A stretch of 61,358 nucleotides of DNA from an uncultured Francisella sp. (GTDB taxonomy: Bacteria > Pseudomonadota > Gammaproteobacteria > Burkholderiales > Neisseriaceae): assembly GCA_943914555.1 (NCBI GenBank), contig CALUCM010000006.1:1-61358 (forward strand), read 5' to 3'. Made by a program: the position numbers and the translations under genes. Shown here piece by piece: positions 1 through 8,048 of the stretch (its first letter is position 1; each line of letters opens with the position of its first letter). The notes below the pieces were generated by a model. The model was not told the origin of the DNA. It made no database searches and saw only the letters and a program-made list of their open reading frames with translations.

Positions 1-1
1 T

Positions 2-241
2 CCTGGGCACAGTGGAGTTAGTTATTATGAGATGGATAAAAAAACAGGCCGCTCCTTAATGATAAAAAATGGTGGAACCATTAGTGAGTCAGCTGCCTTT
101 AACTTTAAAGGTTATGAATTTGATACTAAACGTAAGCTCTATTCATTATATATGCAAGGAAGTGGTGGTTTTATGATATCTGACAACAAACTTGATAAGT
201 TACTTGTTTCTGAGGAATTAAGAGATTATTTGAAACACTGA
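2..241 (+). CDS. Partial small protein, TGKT family (5' end outside window)
   Basis: The reading frame is open to the left edge of the window, so the first in-frame ATG (position 32) is probably internal and the true start lies upstream. About 79 codons are visible. The segment YYEMDKKTGRSLMIKNGG aligns with the middle of the next protein (YNEINKNTGKTIIL) and with the lipoprotein at 1861, and all three then carry an aromatic, basic stretch (GYEFDTKRKLYSLY here). It ends 17 bases before the next start, so the two may be co-transcribed. Function unknown. By analogy with its relatives it is probably exported, but the signal sequence would be outside the window. Confidence 0.6.
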   Translation, partial: PGHSGVSYYEMDKKTGRSLMIKNGGTISESAAFNFKGYEFDTKRKLYSLYMQGSGGFMISDNKLDKLLVSEELRDYLKH

Positions 242-258
242 TTGAAGGAATAACTATT

Positions 259-669
259 GTGAACAGACAGATTAATAGTAAGAAAATAATTGGATTATTG
301 GTAGCTTTGTGCCTAAGCAATTTTGCTTGGGCTGAGATGACTCCGATAGATACAGTTACATTCAAACCAGGGGAAGGCCCTGTACATACCTTTGATACGC
401 CAACAAGAGCAATATTTATAGATACCCGCGGTTGTGATTTAAGCGGTAGAAGTAAGATATGTTCTGGCCGATTAATTTACAATGAGATTAATAAAAATAC
501 AGGAAAGACAATAATATTAAGAGGGGGTAGTAGTATAGATAAAGGTACAGGTTACCAATTCATTACGCCTTCTCATAAGCGCTATCTAATGTATCAAGTG
601 GGAGATAAAAAACATGCACGTTTTTATGTGATTGATAGCAATAATAAAGTGATGAAAAAGAAGAATTAA
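259..669 (+). CDS. Small secreted protein, TGKT family
   Basis: 136 residues starting at GTG, with GAAGGA about 9 bases upstream. Residues 1-25 are a clear Sec signal peptide (basic start, hydrophobic core, A-W-A before the likely cut). The mature part has two cysteines (in RGCDLSG and KICSGR) that could form a disulfide in the periplasm. The stretch from C-S-G-R through NKNTGKT is shared with the partial gene just upstream and with the lipoprotein at 1861 (C-G-R-V and DKPTGKT), so this is a tandem family. No known domain is recognised. Function unknown; export is well supported. Confidence 0.75.
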   Translation: MNRQINSKKIIGLLVALCLSNFAWAEMTPIDTVTFKPGEGPVHTFDTPTRAIFIDTRGCDLSGRSKICSGRLIYNEINKNTGKTIILRGGSSIDKGTGYQFITPSHKRYLMYQVGDKKHARFYVIDSNNKVMKKKN

Positions 670-742
670 TTGCTAATGACTTTAATAGAGGGGATACTAA
701 CTATTTTATATTATATAGTGATTAAGAAAAGCTTGTTAGTCA

Positions 743-997
743 TTAAACTTTAAAGTTATATTCATTATTTAGTGTTTGGCCTGTCAAGTAACGATCAAAG
801 GTTAATTTCTTTACTTGTGGAAAGCACTGATCCAACAGGTGAGTAAATGTCTGCTAGCGACGGCCAAACAGTCTGCTGTAGCTGTCCCTGGTGCGATGCA
901 ATAAAACATGCTTAACTCCACAATCAAACAATTCAGACAGAGTAAAAAGATTATTTAGGGTAGTAACGAGAACAGCAGTTAAACAATATCGATCTAC
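743..997 (-). pseudogene. Decayed C-terminal gene fragment, unidentified
   Basis: On the minus strand one frame is open from 997 to 743 apart from a single TAG at 854-856, and it ends in TAA. Its 47 codons before and 36 after the TAG read like real protein (for example LSELFDCGVKHVLLHRTRD, then FPQVKKLTFDRYLTGQ). No start codon or upstream part is present, because the frame closes inside the neighbouring plus-strand fragment. I cannot name the family. It is best read as the tail of a gene lost by deletion and a nonsense change. Confidence 0.45.
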
Positions 998-1402
998 TCA
1001 ACAAATACTATCCTGGGTTGGGTCAAATATTAGCTACTCAGACTAATACAACAGAGCAAGTGCTACAAGTCAATAACCTGCTGCAGCAATCGACAAAACC
1101 CATAAAGAAAAAAGCAGATGGCTCTATGAATTGTATCAATCACTGGAGGAAGAGCTATTCAAGAGATGATTTGGTCAATAGCTGTGCAATAATATGGAGA
1201 GAAATAGGGTACCAAACTAGGCACAGATGTGACAAAAATGACAGACCGACAGTTAATTGAGCAAGTCTATGACTATAAAGGTCAACCCAAAGTCATCAGA
1301 AGCTTTTTTAAATCCTCACCAGATATGCAGTCAGGTATAAAAAGACGTGTTCGTGAAGAGAAAAAAGAGGTACTTGATTTATTAGAAAGGAAAAATAAGT
1401 GA
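967..1402 (+). pseudogene. Broken gene with NKYYPG module, copy 1
   Basis: The frame opens after a TAA at 964-966 without a good start codon. It reads N-N-I-D-L-L-N-K-Y-Y-P-G-L-G-Q, a module also found at 2461 and at 60325. It then gives GSMNCINHWRKSYSRDDLVN, which resembles the start of the mature protein at 1399 (GSMGCI, D-x-LV-x-x-C). It stops at 1258-1260. A second frame carries on from about 1205 as KLGTDVTKMTDRQLIEQVY to TGA at 1400-1402, so a frameshift near 1200-1210 has split the gene. The end overlaps the next start codon (GTGA), suggesting the second frame was once the true C-terminus. Confidence 0.5.
995..1022 (+). repeat. 28-base exact repeat, copy 1 (NKYYPG module core)
   Basis: The 28 bases here are identical to 2483-2510. 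Both encode the L-N-K-Y-Y-P-G-L-G core in the same reading frame. The third copy near 60621 encodes the same peptide with several base changes, so the two left-end copies are more recent relatives of each other. Confidence 0.85.
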
Positions 1403-1824
1403 AATTTCAGACAATATTTGTGCTAAGCCTATTACTTAGTACTGGTTTAGGAGACGCTAAGGGTTGGGTAACTACCAAAGGGAGCATGGGATGTATAAGA
1501 ACCAGAGGACTTAGTGTGGATCACCTTGTAGATTGTGTTGCGACTCCTTTATTAGAGAGAGAAATAGAGAAAAAGCTTCAACCCAATAATCCATATGGAA
1601 AACATGATCTAGCATGGTGGCACCAGCAGAAAAAGAAAATAAGCCAACAATGCATTAAAGAAGCAAAAAAAGACTATATCGACCTTTTCAAGTCCACTAA
1701 CACTGTCCCGGATAAAGAAGATCGTAATTATTATGAGCCTTCTGACTATTATATTTGTTTAGAAGACACTTACGCTGATTTAAATCGTTCTCTCGTACAT
1801 TACGAATGGCCGATCAAACCATAA
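1399..1824 (+). CDS. Small secreted Cys-containing protein
   Basis: 141 residues from a GTG that overlaps the stop of the upstream broken frame (GTGA), an arrangement typical of translational coupling; AGAAAGGA lies just upstream. Residues 1 to about 20 form a Sec signal peptide (hydrophobic FVLSLLLSTGLG, cut near G-D-A-K). The mature protein has four cysteines (near residues 31, 46, 76 and 119), an even number suggesting disulfides in the periplasm or outside the cell. The GSMGCI...DHLVDC segment resembles part of the broken gene upstream. The spacing of the C-terminal cysteines vaguely recalls LprI-type proteins, but I do not assign it. Function unknown. Confidence 0.7.
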   Translation: MKFQTIFVLSLLLSTGLGDAKGWVTTKGSMGCIRTRGLSVDHLVDCVATPLLEREIEKKLQPNNPYGKHDLAWWHQQKKKISQQCIKEAKKDYIDLFKSTNTVPDKEDRNYYEPSDYYICLEDTYADLNRSLVHYEWPIKP

Positions 1825-1860
1825 CCGAGTTCATACCCTTCTTAATTAAGGAAAAACATT

Positions 1861-2358
1861 ATGAAACAACTAATAATATTAAGTATTAGCTTATGTCTGA
1901 TGGCTTGCCATCACCAAAATGATAAAGTAGAAGACAAAAAGGCCACTGCAACAAACCCCTCTATGATAACTAAAGGAAGGTTAAACAATAATGAATTGAC
2001 GCGTCCCTGCGTAGAGACAGAAGGGGATTATGAAACAAAGGATAAATGTGTGCATATAGAGAATATCTGTAAAAATAATCAAAATTGGACTGGTAATTGG
2101 TGTGGCAGAGTATCTTTTAGGTTAACAGATAAACCAACAGGTAAGACACTGAAGTTAGCTGGTTGGGATTGGACTACGAAAGAAGCGCAGGAGCAATTTA
2201 AATTTTATGGCTATCGGGCCAAAGACAAGGATAAAGTATATGAAATTGATGTGCGAGATGACAGCGATGCTTTGAATCAGCCAGGATATTATCGAGAGTG
2301 GAACAAGGATATGACTAAGGTGTTATCTGAAGAAAAAATCATAAACGCACTTGATTAA
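1861..2358 (+). CDS. Small lipoprotein, TGKT family
   Basis: 165 residues preceded by AAGGA. The N-terminus is a lipoprotein signal with lipobox L-M-A-C, so Cys16 would be lipid-modified and the protein anchored in a membrane. The charged stretch after it (residues 20-30) looks like a tether. Four more cysteines lie around residues 50-82. From there, C-G-R-V...DKPTGKTLKLAGW aligns with the secreted protein at 259 and the partial protein at the window start. All three end with an aromatic, basic region (FYGYRAKDKDKVYEID here). It is 36 bases after the previous gene and probably in the same transcript. Function unknown. Confidence 0.75.
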   Translation: MKQLIILSISLCLMACHHQNDKVEDKKATATNPSMITKGRLNNNELTRPCVETEGDYETKDKCVHIENICKNNQNWTGNWCGRVSFRLTDKPTGKTLKLAGWDWTTKEAQEQFKFYGYRAKDKDKVYEIDVRDDSDALNQPGYYREWNKDMTKVLSEEKIINALD

Positions 2359-2460
2359 TGTTATAAGATTGATACATAAAACACTGTTACAGACACCTGC
2401 AAGCACAGCAATTCCTAAAATAAGGAAATATGAAAATAGCTAAAGAAGGTTAATTTTTAG

Positions 2461-2894
2461 ATAATTAGCCAAGGAGTTGATTTACTCAACAAATACTATC
2501 CTGGGTTGGGGCAAGCGATTGCTCAACCAATACAGCAGTTGTTACTGACCACTCCGCTTCTAACAAAGCAATGGACAGATACGGCACAAAGCGCTCCACA
2601 ATATCAAATGAATTTGATCAAAAATTCTAAAATTCTCAAGATCAATCCTTATCACAAAATGCGATGAATGATCCAAGTTCTCAATCAAAGTATTTAAGAT
2701 CAAACGATAAAACCATATTAATATCGGACAAGCAGGTAGAAATTCCAATAAATCAGCAAGCAAAAGCTCCCTCCCTGAAAAAGATTAAGGGTAACTCAAG
2801 GACGAAAATAACTTATCACAAAGCAATCAGAGTACATCTAACAGAGCTATTGTTAATCAACAAGGTAAATGTCGTATTAGTCAATCCTATTTAA
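2461..2894 (+). pseudogene. Broken gene with NKYYPG module, copy 2
   Basis: The frame opens after TAG (2458-2460) and reads V-D-L-L-N-K-Y-Y-P-G-L-G-Q-A-I-A-Q-P-I-Q-Q-L-L, then LLTKQW. It matches the protein at 60325 closely (YYPGIGQVITQPILQLL, LLAKQW). It stops at 2665-2667. A second frame overlaps from 2664 and runs to 2894 with a polar, lysine-rich sequence (SQNAMNDPSSQ and onward), so a frameshift is likely near 2640. Just upstream (2430-2453) a ribosome-binding site and ATG lead into only seven codons before TAA, perhaps the stump of the lost 5' end. Not expected to make a full protein. Confidence 0.5.
2483..2510 (+). repeat. 28-base exact repeat, copy 2 (NKYYPG module core)
   Basis: Identical over 28 bases to 995-1022. 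Similarity falls off quickly on either side at DNA level, although the protein-level match to the copy near 60621 continues for about 35 codons downstream. Confidence 0.85.
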
Positions 2895-2901
2895 AATAAA
2901 A

Positions 2902-2931
2902 AACCCAACTCACGTTTTGGTGAGTTGGGTT
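2902..2931 (-). terminator. Intrinsic terminator of the autotransporter gene
   Basis: A perfect 12-base-pair stem (2902-2913 with 2920-2931) encloses a six-base loop. Read on the minus strand it is followed by a T-rich run, and it lies 20 bases past the stop of the autotransporter gene. This is a textbook Rho-independent terminator. Confidence 0.9.
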
Positions 2932-2950
2932 CACTATTAGCAAACAACTG

Positions 2951-5900
2951 TTAGAAGTTATAACGATATCCCACAGAGTAAGACAAGTTCTTGTTTCTTG
3001 CCTTATTGCCGTCAATTGAATAACTAACAGCAGTTGTCACTTTGGCATGTTTATTAACAGTGTATTGAACTGTTGGCTTAATCTCACCCCAAGTATCTGA
3101 ATTTTTAACCAAGCGATCTGCCTCTCGCTTGAATGTTCTTAAGTAGTGTTTTAAACCACCTTCTCCAACCACTTTGTCATGCTTACCCTTGCGAATGTTT
3201 TCGTTAATCGTTAAATCAACAGAAGCACGTAATTTCGCTGCATCATTTAAGCAATCATCAGAAATACGAAGTCCAAGAGTTGCATATTCTTGATTCATAG
3301 ACTGCTTATTAAAACGCATTGCTGTGCTAGAGTTACCATCCTCTTCATAACCCTTCACTTCATAATGATTCTTGGTTAAAGCAGCAAATGGTGCCAATAT
3401 CCAAGTACCACCCAAAGAGTTTTCAAAGCCGGCTTCTAAGCGAGCACCCCAGCTCTTACCTGTAGTCTCACCCTTTTCAGTTTGCACATGCTTGCCTAAT
3501 GGGATAGATCGTTTGATATCATCAAACCTAGTTGTGCCTCCCGTTAACTGTGCATTAAACCAAGCAGGCCCAGAGCTATATTGAGCAAACAGAGTTAAAG
3601 CAGCTTCTTCTTGATTAAACTTAAAGTTACGATGTGGCTCAACTTTGCTATAAGCCAAAGAAAGCATAGCACCCAAATCTAAATCCGCGGAAGGACGATA
3701 ACCATAACCAACGTTTACTCCATTGTAAACCACTGCCCTATTATTTAAAGAACGTTTCTGCTTAGCCAGACCACCAGAATAACCACCAAAGACATAAGTG
3801 TCGCCCTGTCCAGCATAAGGACGAGCATTGATGCGGTTTAATTCACCCAACAAGAAATCTTGACGGGCTTTCAAACCCACTTGCATGGCACGGCTTAAAC
3901 CAGTCACATATGCAGGAGCATTCAAGGTCGCAATTGCATACTCAGCAATAATACGGTGCATGTACTTACTAGGATGATGCCAATCAGTGTACATATACTG
4001 GCGTCCATCTTCACCATGATAATAATTGTCCCCTTCATCACAGTTAGGAGCAATTACACCAATGCGACATTCTGGTACCAAGATCTCATTAATACCGTAA
4101 GCAAGCGGATTATTAACCACTTCTTTAAACAAAGCATTCACATCCAACAATACAACATTATCTCCTTTAACCCGGGCAACACGTTTTTCCATTGCATTAT
4201 TAAACCAGTTAATAACATTGTTTTGTAGATTAAATGCAAGATCATAATATGCACTTAATAACCCTGTAGGCAAATACCAGTAATGCTTATGTAAGGCATT
4301 AATATTATTTTCCCTTAAATAAACAATACCGTTATTAGCCATTAGTCTACCCACTCTTTGACTTGGATCCCTCAAACGTTTATCAATGTCAGTCATGATA
4401 TGTCCACCAATATTGATGATATCAAATGGTGTGTTGGCAGTGAGGATACCACTATCAAACATTGCAGGTAAAAAGACCCCTGTGAAAGAAGTATAAGCAG
4501 AGCTCGGGATATTCATCACCAAAATTGGGCCTTGGGCGCCATGATCAATCAACTGCTGCGCTAACTTACCAGGATATAAGGCTTTATCATTTAAATAAGG
4601 GGTATCAGCCTTAGGACCTGAGAAAATTGTTCCCCAGTTCAAAGGATCAAGCACCGCAAATTGGATATCTTGTGTTATATCATTACCCCCGCCCCAAATC
4701 ACAAAAGCATCATCTTTGTTAGCATAGCCACCATTTTTCTTTAAGTAGCGGCTTACTTGATGATCTAAAGTATCTCTTGGAGTAATCCACGCCAATGGAT
4801 CCAATAAATCGGTACGTAGCACTGAACCTGACATCGCGTAATTAGCACCACCAAATCTTTCTGGAGTCACTAATTTCCCAGTCAAAGCCAAGCTTAAGTA
4901 AGAATTATAGATTTCATAAGGATTACCACCTGCCAAATAAATCGAACCACGGCCAAACGACCCAGTATCGGATAAAGAGTCTCCGAAAGTAACTAAATTT
5001 CTAAACTCAAAATCTTTCGGCATATACCCATAATCATAAGTATGAAAACCATATTTCCATGGGCTTCTACTAGGGTGAGCTAGTTTAGACCAAACAAAAC
5101 CAATAGGCGCAGCTGTGCTAATAATAGGTGCTGCCGTAGAAGCTATTGGAGCAACACTACTTGCCACACTTGATGAAGTCAAGAATGGGAAAGAGCTGGA
5201 GGGAGCTAACGATGAACTAAGCCGGTCTGCAGAAGATGAGCTCACTTGGCTTGGCAATATACTACTGATCGCAGGTACGCCTGAACTAGAAGCTAAAGAA
5301 AAATTAATCCCGGCTGAAACAACTGAAGGAATACTCGATGTCCCAAGCACTGAAGAGGAGCTTGCTAAACTTGTTAATACACCAGAAGAAGACAGTAATT
5401 GTGCAGCACTACTTGGAAGAGATAATTCTGAAGAAGAAAGACCCAAAAGCGATGCCACGGCCAAACCAAAAGAAACACTGCTACTACTTGTAAGCGATAT
5501 ATAGGACGGCACCGCACTAACGCTGCTAGAAGCAATAGGAGGCACGCTAGATAGTGAAAGTGATACAGAAGTCGGTATCGATGATGACAAAGACACAGTA
5601 GATAAAGAGAGAAGGGTTGGACTCAAAAGCCCACTAGAAGCACTTGATGAAGCCAACAGTGAAGTAGGAATTGATAATGAACTAGATGGCGACACAGATG
5701 ACGCTATTGCTGCGCTAGATGTCAGTGGTGCCAAAGAACTAGGCACAGAAGAAAATGCACTCGATGAAGCCAGCAACGAAGTAGGAATTGATAGTGAGCT
5801 AGACAACGGTACAGATGATGCTATCGCCGCACTAGATGTGAGCGGCGCTAAAGAGCTAGATACAGAAGAAGATGCAGCTAAAACAGCGCTTATTCCCGCT

Positions 5901-7657
5901 ACAGATAAAGAAGCTGGCAACACACTACTACCGATACTCGAAGCTGACACAAACTCACTGGATAATGTAGGCAATAAAGAAGACGATACCCTTGATAAGG
6001 ATAATGTAGCTAAAGAAAGTTCGCCTACGCTTAAAGACCCACTAGAACCACTTGATAAAGCCAATATTGAGGTAGGAAGCGAGAATAAACTAGATGGCGG
6101 TACAGATGACACTATCGCCGCACTAGATGCGAACGGTGCTAAAGAGCTAGGTATAGAAGAAGATGCAGCTAAAATAGCGCTTATCCCCGCTATAGACAAA
6201 TAAGCTGGCAACACACTACTACTCATACTCGAAGCTGTCGCAAGCTCACTGGATAATGTAGGCAATAAAGAAAACAATGTCGCTGATAAAGGTGCAGAAG
6301 CCGAAGAAAGAGATGGCACACTTAAAAAACCGCTAGATGCGCTCAATGAAGCTAATAGAGAAGTGGGAATCGATAACGAACTGGACGGTGGCACAGATGA
6401 TGCTACCGCTGCACTAGATGTAAGAGGTGTTAAAGAACTGGGTACAGAAAAAGATGCACTCAACAAGGCCAGCAATGAAGTAGGAATTGATAGCGAGCTA
6501 GATAATGGCATAGATGAGGCTATCGCCGCACTAGATGTGAGCGGTGCTAAAGAGCTAGGCACAGAAGAAGACAACGCTAGAACATTACTGACTACAGCCA
6601 TAGATAAGCTTGGCAGAACAGAGCTTAAACCACCCACAATAGCCAAACTAGCTAGAGTGCCTACTGAAGATGTTAGTGCTGACGTTAAAGCAATATAAGG
6701 CAAAGCAGAAAGAGGCAGTAAGGAAGAAGGAACCAAACTCGATGCCAAAGAGGTTGCGCTTAAGGTCAAGCTACTAGCAGCCATCACTAATGATGATGAA
6801 CCCGCACTTAAGTTAAGGGATGTAGACAACAGTGGAACTAAAGAAGGGAATAAACTTAATGACCCCAATAATGAAGCGCTCGCACTTGATAAAAATAAAG
6901 ACGAGTTTAAAATGCGAGAAGAGCTGGCACTAATAGATAATGGTATTGATGAACTAGTCAATGAAGTTGCTAGTAATGAAGTCACTATTTTTATAGAAGA
7001 TAAGGTCAGCGAACTTGATACCGCCAAAGAAGATAATAGTGCAGAAGAGCTCACAGCTAAACTTGAAAACAGTGGCAAACTTAGCACAGATGAGGAGGAC
7101 AAAAGAGGAGCTGAGGAAACCAGTATTGGTAGCGACGAAACCAATGAAGAGCTCAATAATGAACTTAATAATGAAGCGCCTGCAGATGCATGTTGAGATG
7201 AGAAAAGAACAAGCGACGGTATGGTAGCTGAAGAAACAAGTTCATTAGGACGAACTGCTCCACGAAACACCTCTGGCACATCCTTAACCAGCCCTGGCCT
7301 TTTTAAATCACCCAATGCAGGTAACTTGCTTAAGTCATGACTGTGATTATGGATCAAACCAGCTGCTAAAAGGGCAGCTTCCAATACAGCTGCTGCGATA
7401 GGCCCTTCTTTGTCACAACAAGTGTTTTCTTGTAAAGACCGTCCAAAAGGAGAATAACTTTCTTCTGCATTTGCGCCTGCTACGGCATCGGCAGTCCCCA
7501 CTGAATTATCAGACTGAGCATCAGGCTGCACTATAGATGGTTGAGTAGCAGGTTCGTCAACTGGCAAAATCTCGCTGCCCTCTGGCTCTGCATACACTGC
7601 ACCTGCCACACACGATAACACCACCAAGCCTAAATACTTTCGAGTAAATTGTTGCAT
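2951..7657 (-). CDS. Giant Ser-rich GDSL/SGNH esterase autotransporter
   Basis: 1568 residues; AAGGGAG sits just before the ATG. Order of parts: Sec signal peptide (1-23, cut after V-Y-A); a linker with a Cys-Cys pair; residues about 141-853 made almost only of Ser, Leu, Ala, Val, Pro, Ile and Thr with roughly ten charged residues; an SGNH hydrolase domain from about 885; and an outer-membrane beta-barrel from about 1280 ending in Y-R-Y-N-F. The catalytic set is complete: GDSLSDTG with Ser894, GGGND with Asn992, and D-W-H-H-P with Asp1225 and His1228. Known relatives such as EstA (about 650 residues) go straight from signal peptide to esterase, so the Ser-rich part is an extra. It probably displays an esterase on a long, possibly glycosylated stalk. 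The function of the stalk is inference. Confidence 0.9.
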   Translation of the reverse strand: MQQFTRKYLGLVVLSCVAGAVYAEPEGSEILPVDEPATQPSIVQPDAQSDNSVGTADAVAGANAEESYSPFGRSLQENTCCDKEGPIAAAVLEAALLAAGLIHNHSHDLSKLPALGDLKRPGLVKDVPEVFRGAVRPNELVSSATIPSLVLFSSQHASAGASLLSSLLSSSLVSSLPILVSSAPLLSSSSVLSLPLFSSLAVSSSALLSSLAVSSSLTLSSIKIVTSLLATSLTSSSIPLSISASSSRILNSSLFLSSASASLLGSLSLFPSLVPLLSTSLNLSAGSSSLVMAASSLTLSATSLASSLVPSSLLPLSALPYIALTSALTSSVGTLASLAIVGGLSSVLPSLSMAVVSNVLALSSSVPSSLAPLTSSAAIASSMPLSSSLSIPTSLLALLSASFSVPSSLTPLTSSAAVASSVPPSSSLSIPTSLLASLSASSGFLSVPSLSSASAPLSATLFSLLPTLSSELATASSMSSSVLPAYLSIAGISAILAASSSIPSSLAPFASSAAIVSSVPPSSLFSLPTSILALSSGSSGSLSVGELSLATLSLSRVSSSLLPTLSSEFVSASSIGSSVLPASLSVAGISAVLAASSSVSSSLAPLTSSAAIASSVPLSSSLSIPTSLLASSSAFSSVPSSLAPLTSSAAIASSVSPSSSLSIPTSLLASSSASSGLLSPTLLSLSTVSLSSSIPTSVSLSLSSVPPIASSSVSAVPSYISLTSSSSVSFGLAVASLLGLSSSELSLPSSAAQLLSSSGVLTSLASSSSVLGTSSIPSVVSAGINFSLASSSGVPAISSILPSQVSSSSADRLSSSLAPSSSFPFLTSSSVASSVAPIASTAAPIISTAAPIGFVWSKLAHPSRSPWKYGFHTYDYGYMPKDFEFRNLVTFGDSLSDTGSFGRGSIYLAGGNPYEIYNSYLSLALTGKLVTPERFGGANYAMSGSVLRTDLLDPLAWITPRDTLDHQVSRYLKKNGGYANKDDAFVIWGGGNDITQDIQFAVLDPLNWGTIFSGPKADTPYLNDKALYPGKLAQQLIDHGAQGPILVMNIPSSAYTSFTGVFLPAMFDSGILTANTPFDIINIGGHIMTDIDKRLRDPSQRVGRLMANNGIVYLRENNINALHKHYWYLPTGLLSAYYDLAFNLQNNVINWFNNAMEKRVARVKGDNVVLLDVNALFKEVVNNPLAYGINEILVPECRIGVIAPNCDEGDNYYHGEDGRQYMYTDWHHPSKYMHRIIAEYAIATLNAPAYVTGLSRAMQVGLKARQDFLLGELNRINARPYAGQGDTYVFGGYSGGLAKQKRSLNNRAVVYNGVNVGYGYRPSADLDLGAMLSLAYSKVEPHRNFKFNQEEAALTLFAQYSSGPAWFNAQLTGGTTRFDDIKRSIPLGKHVQTEKGETTGKSWGARLEAGFENSLGGTWILAPFAALTKNHYEVKGYEEDGNSSTAMRFNKQSMNQEYATLGLRISDDCLNDAAKLRASVDLTINENIRKGKHDKVVGEGGLKHYLRTFKREADRLVKNSDTWGEIKPTVQYTVNKHAKVTTAVSYSIDGNKARNKNLSYSVGYRYNF
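5661..6567 (-). repeat. Five in-frame copies of a ~30-residue Ser-rich unit
   Basis: Inside the autotransporter gene a unit of about 91 bases (read S-S-L-A-P-L-T-S-S-A-A-I-A-S-S, then SLSIPTSLLA) recurs five times. On plus coordinates the copies begin at 5661, 5778, 6069, 6360 and 6477. The spacings are 117, 291, 291 and 117 bases, all multiples of three and mirror-symmetric. Between the wider-spaced copies lies a second shared segment (LLPTLSSE, then SSVLPA and AGISA). The pattern points to nested duplication by recombination. Confidence 0.85.
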
Positions 7658-8048
7658 TCTAAACTCCCTTATTCTAACTGCATCTATACATCATTAACAC
7701 TATTACGCACTATATTTTCGAATTCTGTTCAAAGTGCATCTCTTACAGGCAGTAGCAAACCTGCACCTGCCCTACGACATCTAAGTCTAGCACAGCATTT
7801 TTACATATTTCAATTGTCTAAAAATTTATGTGAGCTTGCTTGAATGAATTTTTAGTTATTTTTAGATAAAACTGTCCTCATAAATTCTTATCGATTTTTA
7901 GTTAAGTTATTCATTTAAAGTACTATTAACGGTATCTTGCACTTTCAATTAAGGACATACTGCATCATTAGGTTTACTAATACCAATTTTTAATTTTGCT
8001 TTCTTAGCAGAAAAATTTAACAAAAAGTGTCTTATTTTCGCAACATTT
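7658..8048. other. Gene-free stretch upstream of the autotransporter
   Basis: 391 AT-rich bases with no convincing reading frame on either strand. The part near 7780-7815 contains a possible promoter (listed separately). The rest, up to the lipase stop at 8049, shows no terminator with a T-run and no repeat that I can support. Confidence 0.5.
7784..7813 (-). promoter_or_regulatory. Possible sigma-70 promoter of the autotransporter
   Basis: On the minus strand TTGAAA (7813-7808) and TAGACT (7789-7784) are separated by 18 bases, about 130 bases before the autotransporter ATG. Both boxes differ from consensus and the region is AT-rich, so this is only a candidate. Confidence 0.35.

Noticed and set aside
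775..945. Possible insertion sequence remnant between 259-669 and 967
   Set aside because: No inverted repeats or transposase motifs could be found; the minus-strand translation looks like an ordinary protein tail instead.
2560..2763. 67-codon minus-strand frame over the second broken NKYYPG copy
   Set aside because: The plus-strand translation matches the copy at 60 kb, so the minus frame is a by-product.
5115..7227. Five open frames of 70-129 codons on the plus strand opposite the autotransporter repeat region, encoding acidic proteins
   Set aside because: They mirror the Ser/Leu/Ala codon bias of the opposite strand, repeat wherever the minus-strand repeats do, lack ribosome-binding sites and have no family features.
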